Source of the DNA: Dyella silvae
GTDB taxonomy: Bacteria; Pseudomonadota; Gammaproteobacteria; Xanthomonadales; Rhodanobacteraceae
DNA length: 64,000 bases
Assembly: GCF_026421305.1 (NCBI RefSeq)
Contig: NZ_JAPJBQ010000002.1
Coordinates: 372,001 to 436,000, forward strand
Direction: 5' to 3'
A program made the position numbers and the translations under genes. This document shows, one piece after another, positions 54,589 to 63,837 of the stretch. Each line of letters opens with the position of its first letter. Position 1 is the first letter of the stretch. The notes beneath the pieces are model-generated. The model was not told where the DNA came from and did not search any database. It saw only the letters and a list, made by a program, of their open reading frames with translations.

Positions 54589-55758
54589 ATGAGTGATTTC
54601 GATTTCACCTCGTTCCTGAAACTGATGGTGCACAAGAAGGCATCGGACCTGTTCATCACGGCCGGTGTCGCACCGTCCATGAAAGTGCAGGGACGCATCG
54701 TGCCGATCACGCAGAGCCCACTGTCCGCGCAGCAGTCGCGCGACATGGTGCTCAACGTGATGACGCCTTCGCAGCGCGAGGAGTTTGAAAAAACCCACGA
54801 ATGCCAGTTCGCCATTTCGGCGCAGGGCGTGGGCCGCTTCCGTGTGTCGTGCTTCTACCAGCGCAACTGCGTGGGCATGGTGCTTCGTCGCATCGAGTCG
54901 AAAATTCCCACCATCGAAGAGCTCAGCCTGCCACCGGTCATCAAGCAACTGGCGATGACCAAGCGCGGCATCATCATTTTCGTGGGTGGTACCGGTACCG
55001 GTAAATCGACCTCGCTGGCATCGATGATTGGTTACCGCAACGCCAATTCGACGGGCCACATCATCACCATCGAGGACCCGATCGAATACGTGCATAAGCA
55101 CGAGGGCTGCATCATCACGCAGCGCGAGCTGGGTATCGATACCGACAGCTGGGACAACGCGCTGAAGAACACGCTGCGTCAGGCGCCCGACGTCATCATG
55201 ATCGGCGAAGTGCGTACGCGCGAAACGATGGAACACGCGATCAACTTCTCCGAAACCGGTCACCTGTGCTTGTGCACGCTGCATGCGAACAACGCCAATC
55301 AGGCGATGGACCGCATCCTGCACTTCTTCCCTGAAGATCGGCGCTCGCAGTTGTTCATGGACTTGTCGCTCAACCTCAAGGGCGTCGTGGCGCAGCAGCT
55401 GATCCCCACGCCTGATGGCAAGGCGCGCCGCGTGGCGGTAGAAGTGCTGCTGGGCACGCCGCTGGTACAGGACTACATCCGCCAGGGCGAGATCCATAAG
55501 CTCAAGGAAGTGATGAAGGAATCCACCAACCTGGGTATGAAGACGTTCGACCAGAGCCTGGTCGAGCTCTATCACGCGGGTGAGATCTCCTACGAAGACG
55601 CCTTGCGCCACGCCGACAGCTCCAACGAAGTGCGCCTGCGCATCAAGCTTGCTCAGGGTGGCGACGCGCACACGCTGTCGCAGGGCCTGGATGGCGTGGA
55701 GCTGGAAGACACGCGTGATTCGCAGAACTTTGGCGGTGGTGGTTTGCTGCGCCGCTGA
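54589..55758 (+). CDS. pilU: Type IV pilus retraction ATPase PilU
   Basis: 389 residues, a PilT paralogue with FLKLMVHKKASDLFITAGVAP at the start, Walker A GGTGTGKSTSLASM, Asp box EDPIEYVHKHEGC, Walker B DVIMIGEVRTRETM and RILHFFPEDRRSQLFMD. The C-terminus (from about 345) is PilU-specific. It supports PilT-dependent retraction. A terminator follows. Confidence 0.96.
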   Translation: MSDFDFTSFLKLMVHKKASDLFITAGVAPSMKVQGRIVPITQSPLSAQQSRDMVLNVMTPSQREEFEKTHECQFAISAQGVGRFRVSCFYQRNCVGMVLRRIESKIPTIEELSLPPVIKQLAMTKRGIIIFVGGTGTGKSTSLASMIGYRNANSTGHIITIEDPIEYVHKHEGCIITQRELGIDTDSWDNALKNTLRQAPDVIMIGEVRTRETMEHAINFSETGHLCLCTLHANNANQAMDRILHFFPEDRRSQLFMDLSLNLKGVVAQQLIPTPDGKARRVAVEVLLGTPLVQDYIRQGEIHKLKEVMKESTNLGMKTFDQSLVELYHAGEISYEDALRHADSSNEVRLRIKLAQGGDAHTLSQGLDGVELEDTRDSQNFGGGGLLRR

Positions 55759-55782
55759 CCGTTTCAAGTCATCGAGGTCCAG

Positions 55783-55811
55783 GAAGGAGCCCTACGGGCT
55801 CCTTCTTTTTT
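55783..55811 (+). terminator. Intrinsic terminator after pilU
   Basis: GAAGGAGCCC-TAC-GGGCTCCTTC followed by TTTTTT, 25 bp downstream of the pilU stop. Confidence 0.93.
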
Positions 55812-55973
55812 TGCGCTGGCGGGACATCACGAAAGCCTCAGGGCGCCGCAGAAAGGAGACCACCTGGGCCTGGTGAGGTAGTGATTCTGCTGGCCTGGAC
55901 GCCTGGCCTGAACATCGTGCGCCAGCAGAGTCGCGCCACGCTGACCATCGGATCGCCGGCGACACGGCATAAA

Positions 55974-56001
55974 AAAACGGGGCGCCATGGCGCCCCGTTT
56001 T
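55974..56001. terminator. Intrinsic terminator of the lipoprotein gene
   Basis: AAAACGGGGCGCC-AT-GGCGCCCCGTTTT, a 13-bp stem. On the minus strand it is followed by a T run, 28 bp beyond the stop at 56029. Confidence 0.9.
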
Positions 56002-56028
56002 CACGACTGACAAAGGCAGGTCGCTGGA

Positions 56029-57792
56029 TTACTTCAACTCGGTCTGGTTGCTGATCACCAGGCCCTTGCTATCCATGCGGATATCGCCACCGATCGATTT
56101 GATACGTGCTGCCTGGGCCTGCATTGACTCAAACTGCGCCTTGGAACGCTCGGCGGCGGCCTTCGCGGTGGCTTGTGCATCCGGATCGTTGGCATCGGCC
56201 GAGGCGGTGAGCTCGGCAATATGCTCGGCCTTCTGCGCCATGGCCTTCACCCAGGCCTGGTACATGTCGCCGTTGAGGCTCAGGCGGCCGAGGCGGCCGG
56301 CATCGCCGCTGGCGGCAGAGAGCATGTCGCCCAGCTTGGCGTCTTCACCCGTACCAACGGCAAGGGCCAGTGCCTTGGGGCCCATGGCAGCCCATACCGG
56401 TGTGCCGAGCGGGGCGGTGAACTCCGGCGGCATGGCGACCGGCTTGCCGTCCGCGGCGAGCTTGAACTGCTGAAGGCCCGGCATGACCGTCTGGGCCATC
56501 GCCAGCAGGCCGGCCGGATTGGACGTGCCGATGACAACGCGGCCGCTGAACTTGGGCATGCTGTCGTTGTTGCCGGGTTCGAAGCTATCCAGCGCCACGC
56601 GTGCGCCAAGCAGATCGCCCACCGGCGGTACGGCAGCCTGCTGCGCCATCAGGCCGATCTTGGCAAAGGTGTCATTGAGTTCCACCAGCGACGGGCAGGT
56701 GAATGGCTTGGCGGCGACGGCTTCTGCCTGAGCCGCCCAGAAGGTACGGAGCTGTGCGACGGGCAGGGCGAGGCTGATGTCGAACGGCGCGGTGCCAGAG
56801 GCGCCAAGGCCCGGCAGCTCCACCTTCAGGCCGGTGAAGGCCTTGGTGATGTCATCGGCCAGCGACACGTCCCAGCGGATGTCCTGGTGCTTCTGGTCGA
56901 GCTTGGTGTAGCCGAAGCTCAGCGCCGGCACGCGCGCGGCGATGCGGGTGGCTTCGCCTTCGCAGCTCGGCGAGACCTTCAGCTGGTTTTCCACCGGCTC
57001 GCCGGTCTTGGCCGATTCGCTTTCCGCGCGGGCCTTGATCAGTGCGTTGAACAGCGGGTCCTTGCCGCCGGCAGCGAGCGGCAGCAGGCGGGCGAGGTCC
57101 ACCTGGCCGATGGCCCACGGCTGGTAATCCTTGTCCTTGGCCAGCTTGTCCAGGCGGCCATCGTCCTGCAGGTTCTTTGCCGGGCGATCCAGACCCAGAG
57201 CAAGACGCAGCGTGGCCTCGGGCGCGTCAGCGGGCAACAAGGCCGCGACCGCCTGCTTACCCACCACCGCCATCACCACCTGCAAGCCGGCGTCGGCGGA
57301 GACATGCTTGCGATAATTCAGGCCACCCAGGGTCGCGGTATCGAACGGCTTGCCGTAAGCGGCTTCCAGCCGGCCCACGAATGCGTCGAACGCCTTGGGG
57401 TCCACCAGTTCGAAACGTACGACCGGCGACAGGCCGAGACCGTAGAACGCTGAGCGGCCCTTGATGTTGAGGCCGGCATTCTGCGCGAACGACTCAATGG
57501 TCTTGCCGTCGAGCTCGGCGATGATGGCCTTGAGCAGGCGCGACGCATCCGGATCCTTCTCCGCCATGTCGTCGGCGGTGGAGCGCAGCTGGACAATCTC
57601 GCTCGGAAGCTGGGCATCAGCCTGAGCCAGCAGGGCCTTGCGCGTGTCGTCATCGAGCACGTCGAGGTTGGCTACTACGTAAGGCGTATCCGCCGGCACA
57701 AAGGCGAGGGGCGCGTCCTTGTCCTTGTGATGGCATGCAGCCAGCAGCAGGCCGGCAAAACCCAGCGCGGCAATGCGCGTCGTCGATCGCAT
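56029..57792 (-). CDS. Large periplasmic lipoprotein of unknown function
   Basis: 587 residues, lipobox LLAAC at about 16-20 (RIAALGFAGLLLAACHHKD). The N-terminus FVPADTPYVVANLDVLDDDTR resembles the DUF3352-type fold that precedes repeated structural domains. It has two internal cysteines (SPSCEGEAT, FTCPSLVEL) and a helical C-terminal tail rich in alanine and lysine (AKAAAERSKAQFESMQAQAAR). No catalytic motif seen. Monocistronic. Confidence 0.75.
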   Translation of the reverse strand: MRSTTRIAALGFAGLLLAACHHKDKDAPLAFVPADTPYVVANLDVLDDDTRKALLAQADAQLPSEIVQLRSTADDMAEKDPDASRLLKAIIAELDGKTIESFAQNAGLNIKGRSAFYGLGLSPVVRFELVDPKAFDAFVGRLEAAYGKPFDTATLGGLNYRKHVSADAGLQVVMAVVGKQAVAALLPADAPEATLRLALGLDRPAKNLQDDGRLDKLAKDKDYQPWAIGQVDLARLLPLAAGGKDPLFNALIKARAESESAKTGEPVENQLKVSPSCEGEATRIAARVPALSFGYTKLDQKHQDIRWDVSLADDITKAFTGLKVELPGLGASGTAPFDISLALPVAQLRTFWAAQAEAVAAKPFTCPSLVELNDTFAKIGLMAQQAAVPPVGDLLGARVALDSFEPGNNDSMPKFSGRVVIGTSNPAGLLAMAQTVMPGLQQFKLAADGKPVAMPPEFTAPLGTPVWAAMGPKALALAVGTGEDAKLGDMLSAASGDAGRLGRLSLNGDMYQAWVKAMAQKAEHIAELTASADANDPDAQATAKAAAERSKAQFESMQAQAARIKSIGGDIRMDSKGLVISNQTELK

Positions 57793-57923
57793 GTCTATTC
57801 CCTTAAAAATGGTGAGGTGATATCTCGCCGCACATTATGCCTGCATTTCGTGACATATCGCGGCGCGCCACGGCTGTTCGGGCCGCGGCGTGGCACAGAG
57901 GTGACGCCGAAAAGTCTCGCTAC

Positions 57924-57967
57924 TCCCTCACCGGCATCCCCGCGAGAGCGGGGATGCCGGTGAGGGA
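57924..57967. repeat. 20-bp perfect palindrome (REP-like)
   Basis: TCCCTCACCGGCATCCCCGC then loop GAGA then its exact complement. It lies 42 bp beyond the pyrB stop and has no T run, so it is more a REP/structure element than a terminator. The GCATCCCC core relates to the GTCATCCC repeats elsewhere. Confidence 0.8.
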
Positions 57968-58008
57968 GGGTAGGAGTTCGAGGTCATCCGGAGATGTTGG
58001 AGCGGCTC

Positions 58009-58935
58009 TTAGCGGCCGAGTACTTCCGCCAGCACGGCCATGCGCACGAACACGCCATTGCCGACTTGTTCCAGGATGCGCGACTGCGGACCGTCGGCCA
58101 CTTCCGAAGCGATCTCGATACCCCGGTTGAGCGGTCCCGGGTGCATCACCAGGGCGCCCTTGGCGGCGCGCTGCAGGCGGCGGTTGTCCAGGCCATAGCG
58201 GGTGAAGTAAGCCGCCTCGTCGGGCAGGTCGGTGGCGGCCATGCGTTCTTTCTGCAGGCGCAGCATGATCACGACGTCGGCGCCTTCAATGGCCGCGTCG
58301 AAGTCGTCGGTGATCACGCACTGAGGGAATTCGTCGGCCTCAGGCATCAATCCGCTGGGCGAGCAAAGGCGAACCTCCTTCGCGCCAAGCGCGGTCAGCG
58401 CGTGCACGTCCGAGCGCGCCACGCGTGAGTGCTTGACGTCGCCGCAGATCACCACGGTGAGCTTGCTGAAATCGGGACGATGCTGACGGATGGTCAATAC
58501 GTCGAGCAGGCCCTGGGTCGGGTGCGCGCGATTGCCATCGCCGGCGTTGATCACCGACACGCCACTCATGGCATGGCGTACCAGTTCTTCCGGTGTGCCC
58601 GACTGCTTGTGGCGCACCACGATGGCGTCCAGATGCATTGCCTCCAGCGTGTGCAGCGTGTCGAACAACGCCTCGCCCTTGGCGGTGGAAGAGAAGCCGA
58701 TGTCGAAGTTGATGACATCGGCGCCAAGACGGCGCGCCGCCAGTTCGAACGAGGTGCGCGTGCGCGTGGAGGGCTCGAAGAACAGGTTGAGGATGGTACG
58801 GCCCGACAGCGTGTCCAGCTTGCGCGTGCCATGGGCGCAACCGTCGCGCATGATCTCCGCGCGGTCGAGCAAGCGCTCGATGGTTTCGCGAGGGAGATGT
58901 TCGAGCGTGGTGAGGTGGCGCAGGCGTGGGCTCAT
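58009..58935 (-). CDS. pyrB: Aspartate carbamoyltransferase catalytic subunit
   Basis: 308 residues. Carbamoyl-phosphate motif FFEPSTRTRTSFELAARRLG, then GDGNRAHPTQGLLDVLTI and VMHPGPLNRGIEI. Commits carbamoyl phosphate and aspartate to pyrimidine synthesis. No pyrI follows, so this is the class without an adjacent regulatory chain. Downstream of yqgE-ruvX, 24 bp from ruvX. Confidence 0.97.
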   Translation of the reverse strand: MSPRLRHLTTLEHLPRETIERLLDRAEIMRDGCAHGTRKLDTLSGRTILNLFFEPSTRTRTSFELAARRLGADVINFDIGFSSTAKGEALFDTLHTLEAMHLDAIVVRHKQSGTPEELVRHAMSGVSVINAGDGNRAHPTQGLLDVLTIRQHRPDFSKLTVVICGDVKHSRVARSDVHALTALGAKEVRLCSPSGLMPEADEFPQCVITDDFDAAIEGADVVIMLRLQKERMAATDLPDEAAYFTRYGLDNRRLQRAAKGALVMHPGPLNRGIEIASEVADGPQSRILEQVGNGVFVRMAVLAEVLGR

Positions 58936-58959
58936 GGCGGGCGGCGGTCCGTAGGGAGG

Positions 58960-59394
58960 TCAGTATCCGGTGGTTTCTGCCGAGGCCAGCCATCGTTCGA
59001 GGATGACGGCAGCGGCTTCAGCGTCGATCGTGGCGGCGTCGCGCTTCTTCTTCAGTCCGGCGGCGCGCGCGCTGGCGAAGCGCTGCGCGGCCTCCTGCGA
59101 ACTGTAGCGCTCGTCGGTAAGTTCGGAGGGGAGGTTGTAGCGTTGGGCGACTTTGTCGGCGAAGCGGCGGGCGCGCTTGCTGGCTGGCTGCTCTTCGCCG
59201 TCGAGGGTCAGCGGCAGGCCGATCACCAGCGTGTCCGGCTGCCACTCCTTGTGCAGGGCATCCAGCCGGGACCAGTCGGGATCGCCATCGCGAACGGCAA
59301 TGGCTGCAAGGCCGCGCGCGCTGCCGGTCAAACGATTGCCGACAGCAACGCCGATCAGCTTGCTGCCGACATCGAAACCGAACACACAGCTCAT
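58960..59394 (-). CDS. ruvX: RuvX/YqgF Holliday junction resolvase family nuclease
   Basis: 144 residues, RNase H fold: FGFDVGSKLIGVAVGNR, LVIGLPLTLDGEE, ELTDERYSS and ATIDAEAAAVILERWL carry the expected acidic residues. Family members process pre-16S rRNA or resolve junctions. ATGA overlap with yqgE. Confidence 0.95.
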   Translation of the reverse strand: MSCVFGFDVGSKLIGVAVGNRLTGSARGLAAIAVRDGDPDWSRLDALHKEWQPDTLVIGLPLTLDGEEQPASKRARRFADKVAQRYNLPSELTDERYSSQEAAQRFASARAAGLKKKRDAATIDAEAAAVILERWLASAETTGY

Positions 59395-59963
59395 GCGTGC
59401 CCTGCGTAGCCGGGCAATTGCAGCGGATCGACGCCGACCAGACCGGCCGCGGCGCTCCAGCGCTCCTCCAGCGGGGTGTGGAATACCACCCGCTCGCTGG
59501 CCTCAACCGTAAGCCAGGTGTTGTCCTTGAGCTCCTGCTCGAGCTGGCCGGCGCTCCATCCCGCATAGCCCAGCGCCATCACGGCGAGGCGCGGACCCTC
59601 GCCATGAGCCATGGCGATCAGGATGTCGCGCGAGGTGGTCACTGACCACTCGGCGTTGATGCGGTAGCTGGATTCCCAGTGGCCAGGTTCGCGATGCAGT
59701 ACGAAGCCGCGCTCCTGTTGCACGGGGCCACCGATGAGCACGGGGGCGTCAGCCAGTTCCAGGTCGTTGCATTCCAGCTTCATCTGGGCGAGTACGTCGC
59801 CCAATCGGTACTCGGAGAGCTGATTGACCAGCAGGCCGACCGCACCATCTTCATCGTGCTGGCAGATGAAGGCCACGCTGCGCGAAAACGGCGGCTCCGC
59901 CAGGCTGGGCATGGCGATCAGAAAGTGACCGGCGAGAGATGACGGGGGACTGGGAGCTGTCAT
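59391..59963 (-). CDS. YqgE/AlgH family protein
   Basis: 190 residues. AGHFLIAMPSLAEPPFSRSVAFICQHDEDGAVGLLVNQ and the closing FFTP-like motif VVFHTPLEERWSAAAGLVG match the family. Function unknown (AlgH links to alginate regulation in Pseudomonas). First gene of the yqgE-ruvX-pyrB operon; the four-base overlap with ruvX is typical. Confidence 0.94.
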   Translation of the reverse strand: MTAPSPPSSLAGHFLIAMPSLAEPPFSRSVAFICQHDEDGAVGLLVNQLSEYRLGDVLAQMKLECNDLELADAPVLIGGPVQQERGFVLHREPGHWESSYRINAEWSVTTSRDILIAMAHGEGPRLAVMALGYAGWSAGQLEQELKDNTWLTVEASERVVFHTPLEERWSAAAGLVGVDPLQLPGYAGHA

Positions 59964-60016
59964 GGCGCCATTGTATGCCCACTGGGGGAACGGATGGGCC
60001 CAAAAGGGAGCTAAAA

Positions 60017-60090
60017 AGAGGCGTGAGGCGTGAGAGAAGAGCGGTAGCTCTCTCTACTTTTCTCACTTCTCGTCACTCACTCCTCGCTTT
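60017..60090. repeat. REP-D copy 3
   Basis: GAGGCGTGAGGCGTGAGAGA and TCTCACTTCTCGTCACTCAC surround a short centre. Lies between yqgE and tonB, and overlaps no gene. Confidence 0.8.
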
Positions 60091-60093
60091 TTC

Positions 60094-60957
60094 CTACCGG
60101 CTGCGCAGGATGTCATTGGGCATGAATTGCCACGTACGCGTGATATTCAGCTCGTCGATATGCTCCTTATCGACGGGCAACGCCGGGAACGGTGCGGCCA
60201 GACGCACGATGCGCTGAGCGGCGGCGTCCAGCAGCGGCTGGCCCGAGCTTTGCACCACTTCGATGCCCTTCACGGAGCCATCGCGGTTGAGGGTCACCGT
60301 CATGAGCACATCGCCATGCAGGCCGCGACGGCGTGCTTCGTTGGGGTAATTGAGGTTGCCCACACGCTCGACGCGATCCACCCAGCCGCGCATATACGCC
60401 GCGTAGGCGTACTCTTTGGTGTTGGACGAGATGAATTTCTTCTTCGGCCGCTTGGCGTATTGCTGGCTCTGGCTGCGCACCTCGGCGGCAAGCTGGGCCA
60501 TCTCCTGCTTGCGCTTGATTTCGTCGGCCGACGGGAGGTCCTGCGGGGTCTGCTCCAGCTTGGCGCTGTCCGTGTTGACGCTGTAATGGCTGTTGCCGGT
60601 GGTGGTGAGCAGCTTGTCGTCGGTCGCTTCCTGTGGGCGCGGCGCGCCGGCTTCTACCGGCTGAGGGGCTACCCCATGCGTGGGCCGGGGCAGGGCGCCT
60701 GACACCGGCTGCGAGGGGCGGGCGGCCTTGTCGCTTTCACCGCCGCCGCTGTTGCTGGCCTGGGCCAGAAAGTCCGCCTTGTCGGGCGACTCGCGGTTGG
60801 CCACGTCCACCAGGGTGATGTCTAGCGTGGGCAGGCTGGGCCTGGACTTCACGTAGGTGAAGCCAATGCCAAGGATCAGCACGCCGTGCAGCAACAGCGA
60901 GAAAAGCATCGTGGCGCCGATCATGTCGGCGCCGGTGCGGACAGCAGGTTGGCTCAC
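60094..60957 (-). CDS. tonB: TonB energy-transducing protein
   Basis: 287 residues. One N-terminal membrane helix (ATMLFSLLLHGVLILGIGF), a long Pro/Ala/Gln-rich periplasmic linker, and a C-terminal TonB domain with YPNEARRRGLHGDVLMTVTLNRDGSVKGIEVVQSSG. Transmits proton-motive force from ExbBD to outer-membrane receptors. Overlaps the gshB stop by four bases, as in Pseudomonas. Confidence 0.94.
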   Translation of the reverse strand: MSQPAVRTGADMIGATMLFSLLLHGVLILGIGFTYVKSRPSLPTLDITLVDVANRESPDKADFLAQASNSGGGESDKAARPSQPVSGALPRPTHGVAPQPVEAGAPRPQEATDDKLLTTTGNSHYSVNTDSAKLEQTPQDLPSADEIKRKQEMAQLAAEVRSQSQQYAKRPKKKFISSNTKEYAYAAYMRGWVDRVERVGNLNYPNEARRRGLHGDVLMTVTLNRDGSVKGIEVVQSSGQPLLDAAAQRIVRLAAPFPALPVDKEHIDELNITRTWQFMPNDILRSR

Positions 60958-61931
60958 GCAGCGCGGTTTCCGGTTCGGTTCTGCTCGACGACGTCGAACA
61001 ATTGGCCGGCAATATTAAGCCCGAATTGGGCGTCCAGTTCGCGCGCACACGTCGGCGATGTGACGTTGATCTCGGTGAGGTAATCGCCGATCACGTCCAG
61101 GCCCACGAACAGCAGGCCGCGCCGGCGCAGTTCGGGCGCCACCTGCGACACGATCCAGCGGTCCCGGTCGCTCAGCGGCACACCCACGCCACGGCCGCCG
61201 GCGGCCAGGTTGCCGCGGAAATCGCTGCCCTGCGGGATGCGTGCCAGGGCGTACGGCACCGGTTCGCCGTCCACCACCAGGATGCGCTTGTCGCCCGAGC
61301 TGATCTCGGGGATGAACTTCTGGGCCATGGTGAAGTGCTTGTGCTCCCCGTGCGGCCCCGCCGCGATCAGGGTTTCCAGCATGGAGTTGAGGTTGCTGTC
61401 CCCCGCCTTGACCCGGAAGATGCCGCGCCCGCCCATGCCATCCAGCGGCTTGAGCACCACCTCGCCATGAGTCGCCACGAAGGCGCGCAGATCGGCCGCG
61501 TCCCGGGTCACCAGGGTGGGGGCCATGCACTGGGGGAAATGCATGGCGAACAGCTTTTCGTTGCAGTCGCGCAGCGCCTGCGGGCGGTTGACCACGGTGA
61601 CGCCGGCCCGCTCAGCCAGCTCCGCCACCATGGTGTCGTAGATGAACTGGGCGTCGACCGGAGGGTCTTTGCGCATCAGCACCACGTCCATCTCGCGCAG
61701 GTCGCGCCATTGCGGCTCTCCCAGCGTGTACCAGCCGGAGGCGTCTTCGCGCACGGAGAGCGGTGCCAGCCGGGCCCAGGGCTCGCCACTGCGGGCGGCC
61801 AGGTCGCCCTGTTCCATGTAGAACAGGCTGTGGCCACGCCGCTGGGCCTCCAGCAGCAGGGCAAACGTGGTGTCTTTGGCGATCTTGATCGAGCCGATCG
61901 GGTCCATCAGCACGGCGACCGAGAGGGTCAT
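60954..61931 (-). CDS. gshB: Glutathione synthetase
   Basis: 325 residues from ATG 61931, seven bases after GGAG; two earlier in-frame ATGs have no suitable spacing. Begins TLSVAVLMDPIGSIKIAKDTTFALL, with ATP-grasp parts LKPLDGMGGRGIFR and the metal-binding EINVTSPTCARELD. Ligates glycine to gamma-glutamylcysteine. Divergent from the pilG operon. Confidence 0.96.
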   Translation of the reverse strand: MTLSVAVLMDPIGSIKIAKDTTFALLLEAQRRGHSLFYMEQGDLAARSGEPWARLAPLSVREDASGWYTLGEPQWRDLREMDVVLMRKDPPVDAQFIYDTMVAELAERAGVTVVNRPQALRDCNEKLFAMHFPQCMAPTLVTRDAADLRAFVATHGEVVLKPLDGMGGRGIFRVKAGDSNLNSMLETLIAAGPHGEHKHFTMAQKFIPEISSGDKRILVVDGEPVPYALARIPQGSDFRGNLAAGGRGVGVPLSDRDRWIVSQVAPELRRRGLLFVGLDVIGDYLTEINVTSPTCARELDAQFGLNIAGQLFDVVEQNRTGNRAA

Positions 61932-62369
61932 CGTCATTCTCCGGTAGTAGAGCTTCTTCACGATCTGGTCCTGGCACTGGGCCGGACAAGAGCGTGTTTG
62001 TACGGACCAGTGTCACGGGTGGCACCGGCTTCGGGGAGCGTGGAGTGTATGTCGATCGAGGGTCGGCGCACCGCCTTCCCTGGCAAGAGGCGGCCCAGAG
62101 ATGGCGTTTACACAGGCATTGCCGGTCGGCCCCACGATCGGATTCACAACAGGGCAAACCACTCAATTCAATGACGTAGGACTCTTAACGTGAGATTCCA
62201 GCTTGACGTTAGAGCGGGCAGGCGGTAAACAGCAACGCACGAGTGCCTGCCGGCTGAATGGTTGCCGTACGTCGTATCGACAATACGGATTTTCTCCATA
62301 TGGGACCGCTAGCCCAGAGTTAGTGGTCGCATGATTTCCTGAGCCTGGGGCGGGTCGCAGGGGGGTGTT
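61932..62369. other. Divergent control region of gshB and pilGHIJ
   Basis: About 440 bp without a gene. It must contain both promoters. A GGTGGCACCGGC word is not a convincing sigma-54 site. No repeat seen. Confidence 0.5.
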
Positions 62370-62771
62370 GTGAACTTGAACATAAGTGGAAATGGCCTGG
62401 CCGGCCTCAAGGTCATGGTTATCGACGACTCGAAAACCATTCGTCGAACCGCCGAAACCCTGCTGAAGAAAGAGGGTTGCGACGTGCTCACGGCGGTGGA
62501 CGGTTTCGAGGCGCTCGCCAAGATCTCCGACCAGAAGCCCGCGATCATCTTCGTCGACATCATGATGCCGCGCCTCGACGGCTATCAGACCTGCGCGCTG
62601 ATCAAGAACAATCCGCAGTTCCGCGGAACGCCCGTGATCATGCTGAGCTCGAAAGATGGTCTGTTCGACAAGGCACGCGGCCGCATCGTCGGCGCCGAAC
62701 AATATTTGACCAAGCCGTTCACACGAGATGAGCTGCTTGGCGCTATCCATAGACATGTCTGCACGGTGTAA
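62370..62771 (+). CDS. pilG: Twitching motility response regulator PilG
   Basis: 133 residues, single receiver domain from GTG 62370. VMVIDDSKTIRRTAETLL, phospho-acceptor in IIFVDIMMPRLDGYQT, TKPF lysine motif. Part of the pil-chp chemosensory system controlling pilus extension. AGGGGGGTG precedes the start. Confidence 0.95.
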   Translation: MNLNISGNGLAGLKVMVIDDSKTIRRTAETLLKKEGCDVLTAVDGFEALAKISDQKPAIIFVDIMMPRLDGYQTCALIKNNPQFRGTPVIMLSSKDGLFDKARGRIVGAEQYLTKPFTRDELLGAIHRHVCTV

Positions 62772-62801
62772 GGCCGGCGACTACAGGGTCTAGGGGGACC
62801 T

Positions 62802-63173
62802 GTGGCCAATATTCTGATAATTGACGATTCACCGACCGACGTGCGCGTGTTCACCACGCTGCTGGAGCGTGCGGGTTACAAGGTCGACTCGGTTGGCAAC
62901 GCCGAGGACGGCATCGAACGCGTGCGCGCTGCGAAGCCGGACCTGGTCATCATGGACGTCATCATGCCCGGCATGAATGGCTTTCAGGCCACGCGTACGC
63001 TTACGCGCGACCCGGAAACGTCGAACGTTCCCATCGTGATGATTACCACCAAGTCGATGGAAACCGATCGAGTGTGGGGCCTCCGTCAGGGGGCGCGCGC
63101 GTTTATCACCAAGCCGGTCAACGAAAAAGACCTGCTGGCCTGCATCAACGATCTGCTTCCCAGCGCTGCATGA
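62802..63173 (+). CDS. pilH: Twitching motility response regulator PilH
   Basis: 123 residues from GTG 62802, which follows TAGGGGGACC. NILIIDDSPTDVRVFTTLLER, phospho-site in LVIMDVIMPGMNGFQATR, and FITKPVNEKDLLACINDLLPS. Second output regulator of the pil-chp system. Confidence 0.95.
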   Translation: MANILIIDDSPTDVRVFTTLLERAGYKVDSVGNAEDGIERVRAAKPDLVIMDVIMPGMNGFQATRTLTRDPETSNVPIVMITTKSMETDRVWGLRQGARAFITKPVNEKDLLACINDLLPSAA

Positions 63174-63180
63174 GGCCAGA

Positions 63181-63720
63181 ATGAGCCAGACCGCCTCGCT
63201 CACGCCCTTCGAACTCCTTGCGCATTACGAGCGGCTGTCGCTGGCTCACGCCTCCGGTACGCCGGAGAAGCTGGAGGCCCCTGGCCTCTGGCGCGGCATT
63301 GGTTTTCGCGCCGGCAGTCGTCTGTTCGTCAGCGGCATCGACGAGATCAGCGAATTGCTTGCCGTACCCTCGCTGACGCCGGTGCCTGGCACCCAGGCAT
63401 GGCTGCTGGGCGTGGCGAACGTGCGCGGCAACCTGGTGCCGGTGATCGATCTGGCCCGCTTCCTGTTTGGTGATCGCACGCAGTCCACTGAACGTACGCG
63501 CCTGCTGGTAGTACGTCAGGGCGGCGGTAGCGTGGCGCTGATGGTGGACGAGGTCTTCGGTCAGCGCACGGTGGATACCGAGCAGCGCCGCAATGCCGAG
63601 CAAGAGGACGATCCGCGCCTGACGCGCTTCGTCGAGGATCGCGTAGGCGAGCCGCAGCTGGCCATGTTCAACATGGGCAAGCTGGTGCGTGCGCCGGACT
63701 TCCGTCAGGCTGCAGCCTGA
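63181..63720 (+). CDS. pilI: CheW-like twitching motility protein PilI
   Basis: 179 residues, CheW fold: GFRAGSRLFVSGIDEISELLAVPS, WLLGVANVRGNLVPVIDLARFL, RLLVVRQGGGSVALMVDEVFG. Couples the PilJ receptor to the histidine kinase ChpA. Starts 7 bp after pilH. Confidence 0.93.
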   Translation: MSQTASLTPFELLAHYERLSLAHASGTPEKLEAPGLWRGIGFRAGSRLFVSGIDEISELLAVPSLTPVPGTQAWLLGVANVRGNLVPVIDLARFLFGDRTQSTERTRLLVVRQGGGSVALMVDEVFGQRTVDTEQRRNAEQEDDPRLTRFVEDRVGEPQLAMFNMGKLVRAPDFRQAAA

Positions 63721-63837
63721 CGAGCAACAGATTGGACGACAAGTAGGGCCGGTGCCGTTCGAGGCCGGAATCAGGGCGATGATCCGAAGCCTTTGCCGGC
63801 AACAGCGGCGGGGGTGTAGACGGGCGAGGTGAACGAA

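Noticed and set aside
57924-57967. Terminator of pyrB
   Set aside because: The palindrome is long and perfect but no T run follows on either strand; a REP-type element fits better.
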